Shown here: positions 1-7,136 of the stretch, piece after piece | Position numbering within the stretch: the stretch's first letter is position 1 | Layout of the letters: every line of letters begins with the position of its first letter | NCBI RefSeq assembly: GCF_000615905.1 | Contig: NZ_BAMN01000012.1 | Span: 1 to 61,765 of the forward strand | DNA length: 61,765 nucleotides | Direction of reading: 5' to 3' | Source of the DNA: Companilactobacillus nodensis DSM 19682 = JCM 14932 = NBRC 107160 | Lineage (GTDB): Bacteria; Bacillota; Bacilli; Lactobacillales; Lactobacillaceae | Translations under genes and position numbers: made by a program | The notes under the pieces: model-generated | Told to the model about the DNA's origin: nothing | What the model saw: only the letters and a program-made list of their open reading frames with translations | Databases searched by the model: none

Positions 1-5
1 GAATG

Positions 6-968
6 TCAACTTACCCAAAGATTCAATACGATTAGAGATACCAAAACTAATACTATCAAGATATACGTAATCGTCTTATCGTAGACTAAGTTTTTACAAC
101 GTGAATTTATATTATTCGCTTGTTTCTCAGTTATTGTATAGGTCTTCTTAAAGTTCCAAACCGCTTTGCCACTTCTGGCAACGCCCTCAACTTTATACTT
201 TCCCGGTTTTATAGGTGTTTGGTTCTGGTTAAAATCAATTGGAATCTTAGAATTTGGTGCAACCTTTGGATAGGTTAAATCAGCAACCATTTTCTTTGGT
301 CCCCAATCAAATCTATCTAACCAGCTTTCACGCTTAACAGTTGCATGAACTATAACCTTTTTCATTATACCTGGTTGATTATTTTGAAGATTAACATAAA
401 TATGCGGTTGATGTTTTTCAACTGCCAAGGACAAACTATGCAGACTTAATATACCGCCAACAGCCTTATTATCCTCCGTTATCCATACTGGAACATTTGA
501 GTTTCCACTTGCAGCACGATACACATCATATATGTTAAATCCACCCATAATTAGACCCTTTAATTTTTTATCAGGAATCTTTACTTTAAAAGTAAGATCC
601 TTAGTTTGATTAGGTCTTAATATAACCGTTTGTGATTTGGTCATATCAGCGAAAGCATACTGTAATCCATAATCGCCAGTTTTAATATCTTCAGTGTAAG
701 CAATTTTACCATCAGAAGAAGTAGTGGCATTGGTCGGTACAACTTTGAGTTTTAGCTTTCTAATACCAAAATTACTAAGTGATATTTTTAGTTTCCGTTC
801 TCCACCTTTTTTACTACTGATTTGAAATCGATCTGTGACGTTAGAGTCACCAATCAAGGGGGTAACTGTTACTCCGTTAATATCTGCATAAATAGTTTTT
901 GGAGTCATAAATAAAAGCAACAAACAAAAACTAATCATAGATAATTGATAAATTATTCTTCTCTTCAT
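6..968 (-). CDS. WxL-interacting cell-surface protein (DUF916/DUF3324)
   Basis: This 320-aa protein has a hydrophobic signal segment at residues 7-28, an extracellular part, and a C-terminal membrane helix at about 301-318 with only a couple of residues after it. The N-terminal half matches the DUF916 (WxL peptidoglycan-binding) style, with a VTPLIGDSN start and LKGLIMGGFNIYD near residue 136; the second half is DUF3324-like (about 170-280). Proteins of this family bind WxL-domain proteins and peptidoglycan at the cell surface. It lies downstream of a paralogue (1071-2168), separated by a terminator-like hairpin. Unlike that paralogue it lacks a long basic tail. The function of binding WxL partners is known for the family; which partner it serves is inference. 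Confidence 0.85.
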   Translation of the reverse strand: MKRRIIYQLSMISFCLLLLFMTPKTIYADINGVTVTPLIGDSNVTDRFQISSKKGGERKLKISLSNFGIRKLKLKVVPTNATTSSDGKIAYTEDIKTGDYGLQYAFADMTKSQTVILRPNQTKDLTFKVKIPDKKLKGLIMGGFNIYDVYRAASGNSNVPVWITEDNKAVGGILSLHSLSLAVEKHQPHIYVNLQNNQPGIMKKVIVHATVKRESWLDRFDWGPKKMVADLTYPKVAPNSKIPIDFNQNQTPIKPGKYKVEGVARSGKAVWNFKKTYTITEKQANNINSRCKNLVYDKTITYILIVLVLVSLIVLNLWVS

Positions 969-1015
969 ACTTTCTTACCCCATAAACCTAGACATATGTA
1001 TATATCAATAATACT

Positions 1016-1043
1016 AAAAAAGCCGTTCCAAGTCTTGGAACAG
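1016..1043 (-). terminator. Intrinsic terminator after the DUF916 gene at 1071-2168
   Basis: On the minus strand a GC-containing hairpin (GTTCC/GGAAC core) is followed by a run of six T. It lies just after the stop codon of the 1071-2168 gene. Confidence 0.75.
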
Positions 1044-1070
1044 CTCAATTTATTTTTTTATTTATGAATA

Positions 1071-2168
1071 TTAACGACGACGTCTTCTAGGTTGATTGTT
1101 TGATCCACCATTATTATTACCATTGTTCTTATTATTCTTTTTACCTAGGTAAATACCTAATCCTAGAATAATAGCTAAAGCCAAAATAGCTAATAGAATA
1201 TACAACCACATATAATTTGGCTTAATTCCTGCCAACTTATTGTACTTAGCAGCGTCTGAATTAGTAATTGTGAAGTCCTTGTTAATAACCCAACTCTTTA
1301 TACCACCAGCAGTTTTATAAGTTAACTTAAGATGATAATCTCCCGCTTGTAATGATTTCTTACCCCAAGAAATGGAATAATTATAATTTGATGTTGGTGC
1401 TATTTGTTGATTACCTGCTGAAGATTTAACTTTGAAACTCTTGTCACCCTTTTTTGTAACTATTGCCTCTGAGTTTAGAGCACCATCATATGAATTGGCT
1501 GAATTATGTACATTAGCAAGAACACCAGGTGTTTGTCCGTTAGTTGATGTTACAGTATTAGGTTTAACTGTTCTAACCGAATATTTAGATTCAACCTTAT
1601 CTTTGCCCGTTTGACGTGTTTGAATAGGAATAGAATAACTAAACTTGTTTTTTAACAAAGTACCATTAGATGAAACAGTACCTTTAGCCTTTTCCTTATA
1701 TGGACTTACATTAAAACCACCCATTAAATATCCATCAAAGCTTTTCTTTGGAATTGTCAATGTAGCAGTTACTGTGGCTTGGGATTTTCCAGGAATAGTT
1801 ATTGTTCCCTTATTAGGAGTAATCATATTTCTAGTTTGAAATTTTAAAGATGGATCAGTAACCTTAGTTTTATTGTAGCCTAAAGCTCCACTATCAGTTG
1901 TGTAGGCAGTATTTGCGTTATACAAAAATGTTCGCTTGCTGCTCTCCTGATTTATAATAGCTAATTTAAGTTCAATCTTTTGCCCAGGATCACCTGTAAC
2001 AACATAACTCTCATTATCCAAATTAACATTGTCATTAGAATCACCAATAACTTTTAGCGCATACCCTCCATTAACAGCAGCACTTACACTCGTACTTTCA
2101 AATCCAAGTGTAGTTAATCCCAGAACAAATATTAATGCAAGAACAATTTTTCTCACTATCTTTTTCAT
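1071..2168 (-). CDS. WxL-interacting cell-surface protein (DUF916/DUF3324) with basic C-terminal tail
   Basis: The protein has 365 aa when started at the ATG at 2168, which follows a GGAGGG ribosome site seven bases upstream; an upstream in-frame ATG has no such site. It has a signal peptide (MKKIVRKIVLAL... to about residue 30), a DUF916-like N-terminal half (ALKVIGDSN, then FDGYLMGGFNV), a DUF3324-like half, a membrane helix near residues 320-340, and an Asn/Gly-rich tail ending in five arginines. The family acts as the membrane-anchored partner of WxL proteins. The neighbouring small WxL gene upstream (2284-3063) is the obvious partner candidate. A hairpin separates it from each neighbour, so it may be transcribed alone. 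Confidence 0.87.
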   Translation of the reverse strand: MKKIVRKIVLALIFVLGLTTLGFESTSVSAAVNGGYALKVIGDSNDNVNLDNESYVVTGDPGQKIELKLAIINQESSKRTFLYNANTAYTTDSGALGYNKTKVTDPSLKFQTRNMITPNKGTITIPGKSQATVTATLTIPKKSFDGYLMGGFNVSPYKEKAKGTVSSNGTLLKNKFSYSIPIQTRQTGKDKVESKYSVRTVKPNTVTSTNGQTPGVLANVHNSANSYDGALNSEAIVTKKGDKSFKVKSSAGNQQIAPTSNYNYSISWGKKSLQAGDYHLKLTYKTAGGIKSWVINKDFTITNSDAAKYNKLAGIKPNYMWLYILLAILALAIILGLGIYLGKKNNKNNGNNNGGSNNQPRRRRR

Positions 2169-2216
2169 TATAAAACCCTCCGTGGTTCCAACTGTATACA
2201 AACAACTACATTATAA

Positions 2217-2248
2217 AGTAAAAACCACTACAATTGTAGTGGTTTTAT
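2217..2248 (-). terminator. Terminator-like hairpin between WxL gene and DUF916 gene
   Basis: A perfect stem AAAACCACTAC/GTAGTGGTTTT with loop AATT is followed on the minus strand by TTTTTACTTT. It is symmetrical and could act in both directions. Confidence 0.7.
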
Positions 2249-2283
2249 ACTAAATTATAAATACATAACTTCTTACGAAAATT

Positions 2284-3063
2284 TTATGGTTCTACTGGTG
2301 TTGTTGATGCAGGTGTTGAATTCAATGTCCAAGTGATAGTCCCTTTATATGCATTAACTCCATCAGTAGCAGTTGTAGTTGATGGTAAGTGTAATGTAGC
2401 GGCATCTAATCCTGTGAATTCAGCATTGATTGTACCTAGCTTATATGTAGATGCTGCAAGGCTAACAACATTAGTATCAGTTGCTTGTTTCAATGTTGTT
2501 GCGGTTGTTGATAATGGGCTTGTTGGATCTTGTGGTGTTGCACTTGAAATAGGGTTACCCTTTGCATCATTCAATTGTTGTGAAGCTAAGTCAATTGACC
2601 AAGCTCCAGCTGCTGCCTTACCTTGTCCATCAATAAAGTTACCTAGGTTAGCACTAACTTGGAATCCTTTTGCAGATTTACGTGAATCAATAACTGATAG
2701 TAATCCTGAATCGTTACCATCTTTTGCGGCACCATTAGTTTCACCACCGACAAGTTTTGCTTAAGTTTCACCTGCTGCAACTGTACCGAAACCGAAGTTA
2801 GGAACAGCCTTAAGTACTAATGCACCGTCAACAACATTAACGTTAACATTTGAATTTGCTGTTGCTGTACCTTCAGCATCATTTGTACCGGCGATTGCTA
2901 CATAACTTGTATTAGTTAATTCTCCTGTAGTTGATTTTGCTGATAAATCCTTTTGATCATATGAACCTGTAGCAGCAAATGCTGTTGTTGCTGGTGCAAC
3001 TAGTCCTAAGATCATACCTGCTGAAGCTAAGCTACCTACTAATACGTTTTTTGATAATTTCAT
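2284..3063 (-). pseudogene. WxL domain surface protein interrupted by an in-frame TAA
   Basis: The reading frame starts with a clear signal peptide (MKLSKNVLVGSLASAG... cleaved near AFAATG) and runs to a TAA at 2761-2763, but the same frame continues open to 2284. Joined, it would give about 259 aa and end in the WxL signature GTITWTLNSTP. The first WxL position is changed (SAKGFQVSANL, with F and V where W and L are usual). The frame is kept on both sides of the stop, so this is a substitution, not a frameshift. WxL proteins attach non-covalently to peptidoglycan and pair with DUF916/DUF3324 proteins, two of which lie directly downstream. Either a true nonsense mutation or a base error is possible. 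Confidence 0.8.
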
Positions 3064-3202
3064 GTTTATATCCTCCCTGATATAGAAAAATTATTTTTTT
3101 AAGTTCTTCTTGATTACGGTTACTATGTTATCAGATTTTCCGTTGCGTACACTCCATATTTTGTAAAGTGTATTTTCGAAATCTGAACTTTTTTTGTAAC
3201 CC

Positions 3203-3628
3203 TTAATCAGTGGTGAAACCGTGGATCTTCTTCATATAAAAAGCGAACAGACCAATCAGAATTGAAAAGCCCATAATAACATATCCATACTCGTGCGCAT
3301 CTCCCGTTTGCGGATAAGATGACATGTTATTTACATTTACCGATGGGGTATAGCCGACATCTTTGGTCGTAGGACCGGTACTATCACCGGTGTTATCATC
3401 AGTGACTAACACGTTAGCGTTAGAACCGCCAGGGCCATCACTGTCATCAGTGTTGGCAACAACGGCTTCCGATCTAGCTACGCCCCCAGAGCTATTAGTA
3501 GACTCAGCGATAACGTGGTTAACGCCAAAGCCACCAACAACTCCTAGAACAATTACGGCAATTGCAAAATAACCGACTATTCGCTTTTTCAATGAAAGAC
3601 TTTTACTAGTTCTTTGTCTTCTTTTCAT
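3203..3628 (-). CDS. Small sortase-anchored (YPQTG) surface protein
   Basis: This 141-aa protein has a basic N-terminus, a membrane/signal segment at about residues 16-38, an acidic Ser/Thr/Asp/Gly-rich stretch with no recognisable fold, the motif YPQTGD near residue 104, a hydrophobic segment (GYVIMGFSILIGLFAFYM) and a short basic tail. This is the arrangement of a sortase A substrate with Y in place of L in LPxTG. A GAGAGG site precedes the ATG. Small LPxTG-type proteins are common members of WxL gene clusters, where they stand upstream of WxL and DUF916 genes as here. Whether Y is tolerated by the host sortase cannot be read from this window. Confidence 0.75.
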   Translation of the reverse strand: MKRRQRTSKSLSLKKRIVGYFAIAVIVLGVVGGFGVNHVIAESTNSSGGVARSEAVVANTDDSDGPGGSNANVLVTDDNTGDSTGPTTKDVGYTPSVNVNNMSSYPQTGDAHEYGYVIMGFSILIGLFAFYMKKIHGFTTD

Positions 3629-3742
3629 ATCGAAAAACCTCTCATCAAAATCAGTCTATTATCTCCTTACCGATTACTAGTTTATCATCTATTTCTTCCC
3701 TGCAAGTTCGGATTTGTTAAGAAATTCTTACGAGAAGTGAAA

Positions 3743-4258
3743 CTATGGCTTGAGCAAGTAGTATTCAATGAGGTTATCGGTATTGTCCAATATGCTGAAG
3801 TTTTGGTTTACTTCATAAATATACTTAAAATCATGTTTGACAAGTAGTTTTTGAGGGGCAATATTATGTTTTTCGGCTGCTGCCCACAGTTCTGTCAGCT
3901 TTAATTCCTCAAAACTATACTTGATCATCAACTCAACCGCCTCAGATGCAATATGCTGATGTCGATATTTTTCCTCTATTATAAAGCCGAGTTCTCTGGT
4001 TAACTCCAAACCACTCGTCATACCCCGTTCATTCAACTCAATAATCCCTACCATTAATGAGTTTTCTTTTAACGCTATACAATAAGAAGTTTCTAGTTTC
4101 AAATACCGATCGAATATCTGCTTAGCATCATTAATATCCTCAGTGTATTCCATCCCTGACAGCTCATGATTACGTTTGTTCTTAACTAATCTATAGAAGG
4201 AATCAAAATCTCCCTCTTGAAAGTTTCTTACTATTATATTATTCCCAACTAGATGCAT
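3743..4258 (-). CDS. GNAT family N-acetyltransferase (RimJ/RimL type)
   Basis: The 171-aa protein shows the RimJ/RimL-type acetyltransferase pattern: IIVRNFQEGDFDSFYRLV at the start, a central strand VGIIELNERG, a loop with LGFIIEEKYRHQHIASEAV in the acetyl-CoA binding region, then YSFEELKLTELWAAAEKHNIAPQKLLVKHDF. The family transfers an acetyl group from acetyl-CoA to protein N-termini or small molecules; the substrate cannot be told. It is divergent from the ribbon-helix-helix gene at 4322, with a short intergenic region between them. Confidence 0.8.
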   Translation of the reverse strand: MHLVGNNIIVRNFQEGDFDSFYRLVKNKRNHELSGMEYTEDINDAKQIFDRYLKLETSYCIALKENSLMVGIIELNERGMTSGLELTRELGFIIEEKYRHQHIASEAVELMIKYSFEELKLTELWAAAEKHNIAPQKLLVKHDFKYIYEVNQNFSILDNTDNLIEYYLLKP

Positions 4259-4285
4259 CTGATCTTCCTCAATTAATTGATTTTG

Positions 4286-4315
4286 TTAACACTAATTATA
4301 TCGAAATGATATCAT
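4286..4315 (+). promoter_or_regulatory. Candidate promoter and operator before the ribbon-helix-helix gene
   Basis: The inverted repeat ATATC-GAAAT-GATAT lies at 4298-4312. TTAACA (4286-4291) and TATCAT (4310-4315), 18 bases apart, could be the -35 and -10 boxes, which would put the transcript start at or next to the ATG at 4322. The downstream gene encodes a DNA-binding-like protein, so self-regulation is a reasonable inference. Confidence 0.4.
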
Positions 4316-4321
4316 AAAGAT

Positions 4322-4645
4322 ATGGCAGAGAAAAAATTCTTACTTAGACTCGATGAGGAGCTCTACCAAAAAGTTGCCGAAAAGGCTGAAGCTGATAATC
4401 GAAGTGTTAATAAGTATATTGTGCATCTTCTACAACAAAACACAAAAGAAACAACCTTCGAGAATCGCCAATTTGTAGGACAAACAATCAAAGGGAGTGA
4501 GATATTAACCGACAGTGGATTGGTCAGTGTCAGCGGTATTTATTATCGCTACATCATCGCCGATTCCACCCCAGTTGATCCTACAGGTTTATACACAATA
4601 CTTGGAGCAACTGGTAATATCCTCACCTTGCAATTAATCAAATAA
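4322..4645 (+). CDS. Arc/MetJ-type ribbon-helix-helix protein with an extra C-terminal domain
   Basis: Residues 1-45 fit a ribbon-helix-helix DNA-binding fold: a short strand KFLLRLDEELYQKV followed by two helices (AEKAEADNRSVNKYIVHLL). The remaining 60 residues (from about 48) are rich in beta-type sequence (FVGQTIKGSEILTDSGLVSV, YTILGATGNILTLQLIK) and are not recognised. The protein is 107 aa. It has no strong ribosome site, and the candidate -10 box is close to the ATG. It is followed 18 bases later by an SPFH gene in the same direction, so the two are probably one operon. No toxin partner is visible, so an antitoxin role is not supported. Confidence 0.7.
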   Translation: MAEKKFLLRLDEELYQKVAEKAEADNRSVNKYIVHLLQQNTKETTFENRQFVGQTIKGSEILTDSGLVSVSGIYYRYIIADSTPVDPTGLYTILGATGNILTLQLIK

Positions 4646-4663
4646 CAAAGGATGGATCATAAT

Positions 4664-5467
4664 ATGTTTGGGATAAAAATCGTTCATCAAAATCACAAAG
4701 GTCTGGTGGAATTATTGGGTAAATACCACCACAGCGTTGACGCCGGCCTGCACTTCTATATACCTATAATAGAAAGAATCTATTCAGTCAGTTTGGCAAT
4801 GAGTCCTTTACGCTTACCTGACTATTCGATCATCACTAAGGATAACGCCGAAGTCCGGGCAAGTTTGACACTGAATTACCACACAACTGATGCTGTGAAG
4901 TACAAATACGAGAATACGGACTCCGTAGAGTCAATGTCGCAACTCGTTCGTGGTCACTTGCGGGATATTATAGGTAGAATGGATCTGAACGAAGCTCTCG
5001 GCTCCACTTCTAAGATCAATCAAGAATTGGCCGCAGCCATTGGTGACTTAACTAATACTTATGGTATCAACGTTGACCGTATCAATATCGATGAATTGAA
5101 GCCATCGACTTCGATTCAAGATTCAATGGACAAGCAACTAAAGGCTGACCGTGAGCGTATTGCCGCCATTGCCAAGGCTGAAGGTGAAGCCAAGAGTATC
5201 GAACTTACTACCAAAGCTAAGAACGATGCCTTGATTGCGACCGCCGAAGCACAGGCCAAGGCAACACGTACCCGTGCTGACGCTGAAAATTATCGTATCT
5301 CACAAATGAATAAGATTCTTGATGAAGCCAAAGATGGATACTTTGAGAACCAAAGCATCGAAGCTTTTAAGGAATTGGCTAACTCCCCTACTAATACCGT
5401 TGTTGTGCCAAGCAATCAGATTGGTGAACTTGGTAAGATTCCGGTTATTAAGAAGATGTTGGAATAG
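4664..5467 (+). CDS. SPFH/band 7 (prohibitin-like) domain protein
   Basis: The protein is 267 aa from the ATG at 4664; an ATG at 4652 in the same frame overlaps the AAAGGA site, so the later start is preferred. An SPFH domain covers about residues 5-170 (VELLGKYHHSVDAGLHFYIPII, then LRDIIGRMDLNEAL and INVDRINIDEL), followed by an Ala/Glu/Lys-rich coiled coil (about 165-235: DRERIAAIAKAEGEAKSIEL). No transmembrane helix or signal peptide is seen, although the N-terminal segment may insert into the membrane face as in stomatins. Family members scaffold membrane microdomains or proteases. It probably shares a transcript with the ribbon-helix-helix gene upstream and ends at a strong hairpin. Confidence 0.85.
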   Translation: MFGIKIVHQNHKGLVELLGKYHHSVDAGLHFYIPIIERIYSVSLAMSPLRLPDYSIITKDNAEVRASLTLNYHTTDAVKYKYENTDSVESMSQLVRGHLRDIIGRMDLNEALGSTSKINQELAAAIGDLTNTYGINVDRINIDELKPSTSIQDSMDKQLKADRERIAAIAKAEGEAKSIELTTKAKNDALIATAEAQAKATRTRADAENYRISQMNKILDEAKDGYFENQSIEAFKELANSPTNTVVVPSNQIGELGKIPVIKKMLE

Positions 5468-5505
5468 AAAAAGCGATTGGGAATATTTTCCCAGTCGCTT
5501 TTTTT
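5468..5505. terminator. Bidirectional intrinsic terminator
   Basis: The stem AAGCGA(T/C)TGGGAA...TTCCCA(G/A)TCGCTT has A residues before it and T residues after it. It can end both the SPFH gene on the plus strand and the small gene at 5514-5657 on the minus strand. Confidence 0.85.
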
Positions 5506-5513
5506 ATAGTATA

Positions 5514-5657
5514 TTAAGCAATTTCTTTTCCTACAAGGTTTCCACCATCCATAGGTATATCCATTGCATCTTTCATTTCTTCAAAATCAATATCATTGTA
5601 TTCTCCAGAAAACCAAGGGTTTGCTTTTGCTGTACGCTTATCAAATGTTTTCTTCAA
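5514..5657 (-). CDS. Small hypothetical protein (47 aa)
   Basis: A TTG start at 5657 follows a good AGGTGAT site six bases away, and the frame runs 47 codons to the TAA at 5514, next to a bidirectional terminator. The peptide begins MKKTFDKRTAKANPWFSGEY and continues acidic, with FEEMKDAMDIPMDGGN. It has no membrane segment or cysteine. The nitroreductase gene ends 29 bases upstream, so the two are probably co-transcribed. I do not recognise the family. The ribosome site, spacing and position before a terminator support a real gene. Confidence 0.5.
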   Translation of the reverse strand: MKKTFDKRTAKANPWFSGEYNDIDFEEMKDAMDIPMDGGNLVGKEIA

Positions 5658-5686
5658 AGAATCACCTCATCATTAATTTTTAAGAA

Positions 5687-6340
5687 TCATTTTCGTATAT
5701 TCAATATATTATCAACACTAGTACGATCAGTCTTAATACAGTTCAGCTTGCTATCATCAGGATAGCCCATTGCGATGCCGACAACTAATTCTTGATTGTC
5801 AGGTATCAGCAATTCTTTTTTCAAAATATCAGGATACTTCACCAAGCTATAAGCCGGTATGGTACCGACTCCCCAACTTGCTGCCGACAGCATCAAGGTT
5901 TGTCCAAAAGAACCTAGATCAAAGAGTGTGAATTCACTCGCCTTATTACTGGCGGTCAAGAAGGCAATGGCGGGCGCATGATACAAATTGGCTCTAGCTT
6001 CTTGGAACTCTGGATCACTCGTACCTTCATCCCCAATTGCACTCTTGACGGAGTCACCCCAGTGTTCAATGTTAGCTAGTGACAATTCTGAACGATCGGC
6101 ACGATGCGGTGTCGTCAAGTCAGGTTCACTTGGCAAGTTATTCTTAGTCGCATTCTTATATGCAGCCTTGATGCGCTCCAGAACCCCTTCTTTAGCAACA
6201 TAAACATGCCATGGTTGTGAGTTCTGCCATGATGGAGCGTGGCTGGCATCTTTAATTATTTCTTCTATTAAACTATCAGATACTTCTTCGTCACTGAATG
6301 AGCGAATCGATCTGCGTTTGTAAATCAAATTTTTCCCCAA
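5687..6340 (-). CDS. Nitroreductase family FMN-dependent oxidoreductase
   Basis: The protein is 217 aa and has the nitroreductase layout: LIYKRRSIRSFSDEEVSDSLIEEII at the N-terminus (FMN phosphate-binding RRSIR), SHAPSWQNSQPWHVYV (the SxxNxQPW segment), and near the C-terminus the AASWGVGTIPAYSL and ELVVGIAMGYPDD segments typical of the family. Members reduce nitro compounds, quinones or flavins with NAD(P)H; the substrate is unknown. It is divergent from thiol peroxidase (6435), which may reflect a shared link to redox stress, and is likely co-transcribed with the 47-aa gene downstream. Confidence 0.88.
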   Translation of the reverse strand: MGKNLIYKRRSIRSFSDEEVSDSLIEEIIKDASHAPSWQNSQPWHVYVAKEGVLERIKAAYKNATKNNLPSEPDLTTPHRADRSELSLANIEHWGDSVKSAIGDEGTSDPEFQEARANLYHAPAIAFLTASNKASEFTLFDLGSFGQTLMLSAASWGVGTIPAYSLVKYPDILKKELLIPDNQELVVGIAMGYPDDSKLNCIKTDRTSVDNILNIRK

Positions 6341-6434
6341 AACAATACCTTCAATCTTATTCTTAGGACTTCAATCCATTTTAAACTATAATGGAATCAT
6401 TAACACGGAAACTATCGGAAAGGTGTGAATTTTT

Positions 6435-6929
6435 ATGGATCTAGAATTCAAAGGCAACACAGTTACTACTATTGGCACTCCACTATCTGTAGGTGACAAG
6501 TTCCCTGACTTCACTGCGCTCGACAAGGATGGCAATAAGGTCGCTCTCGACAGTTTACTAGACAAACCACTTCTTATTAGTGTTGTCCCTGACATTAACA
6601 CTCGTGTCTGCAGTATTCAAACAAAACACTTCAACACAGAGGTTGGTGGACATAGCGAAATCAATTTTGTGACTATCTCAAAGAACACAGTTGAGGAACA
6701 ATCACATTGGTGTGCAGCTGAAGGCGTTGAAAACATGAAGATGCTCTCAGATGTTGACCAAGACTTCGGTAAGAAATCCAACCTATTAATTCCCGATTTA
6801 GGTATTTTAGCACGTTCAGTCTGGGTTGTGGACACAAATAAACAAATTCTTTACTCAGAAATCTTGAAAGTTCAAACTAACGAACCAAATTACGATAAAG
6901 TTTTGGATCAAGTAGATCAAATGAACTAA
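6435..6929 (+). CDS. tpx: Thiol peroxidase (atypical 2-Cys peroxiredoxin)
   Basis: This 164-aa protein matches Tpx in length and motifs. The peroxidatic cysteine is C59 in VVPDINTRVCS and the resolving cysteine is C93 in SHWCAAEG, with the LSVGDKFPDFTALDKDG opening and the LLIPDLGILARSVWVVD segment near the C-terminus. The enzyme reduces hydrogen peroxide and lipid hydroperoxides using thioredoxin, in the cytoplasm. The start has an AAAGGTG site seven bases upstream. A strong terminator follows at once, so it is a single-gene unit. The divergent neighbour is a nitroreductase. Confidence 0.95.
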   Translation: MDLEFKGNTVTTIGTPLSVGDKFPDFTALDKDGNKVALDSLLDKPLLISVVPDINTRVCSIQTKHFNTEVGGHSEINFVTISKNTVEEQSHWCAAEGVENMKMLSDVDQDFGKKSNLLIPDLGILARSVWVVDTNKQILYSEILKVQTNEPNYDKVLDQVDQMN

Positions 6930-6933
6930 ACAA

Positions 6934-6961
6934 AAAGCCGACTTAATAGTCGGCTTTTTTT
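6934..6961 (+). terminator. Intrinsic terminator of tpx
   Basis: The stem AAAGCCGACT/AGTCGGCTTT is followed by a run of T on the plus strand, directly after the stop codon. Confidence 0.9.
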
Positions 6962-6985
6962 GTGCACATGAGTTTAAGAAGCAAC

Positions 6986-7099
6986 AAAAAAAGTAGACCA
7001 CTGTTAACTTTGGCAGGTTAACGGTCTACTAAGCAACAATTAAGTTTAGCCACCACTTGGCTATCAGGAGGGATGCGGACAACATCCCTCTTTTTGTAC
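6986..7099 (-). ncRNA. Candidate small RNA, possibly antisense type (convergent hairpin pair)
   Basis: On the minus strand an extended -10 box TGTTATATT (7106-7114) would start a transcript near 7099. That transcript would fold a 5' hairpin (GAGGGATG/CATCCCTC, 7068-7090), a small GCCA/TGGC hairpin, and a 3' hairpin (GTAGACC...GGTCTAC with inner GTTAAC/GTTAAC, 6993-7029) followed by seven T, a good terminator. On the plus strand the hairpin at 7068-7090 is itself followed by TTTTT. Terminators facing each other across about 100 bases resemble type I (Fst/par-like) antisense loci, but no toxin frame of about 30 codons is present. It may be an orphan RNA or simply two terminators of convergent genes. 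Confidence 0.4.
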
Positions 7100-7136
7100 A
7101 CTCATAATATAACACATCGCATCATAGATTACGCAA

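Noticed and set aside
2284-3063. TAA recoding or selenocysteine-like read-through in the WxL gene and lectin 6
   Set aside because: There is no recoding signal, TAA is not a known recoded codon in these bacteria, and base errors or mutation explain both simply.
6968-7021. A 17-codon frame (MSLRSNKKSRPLLTLAG) on the plus strand as a type I toxin
   Set aside because: It has no ribosome site, no hydrophobic segment like Fst peptides, and lies inside the terminator hairpin region.
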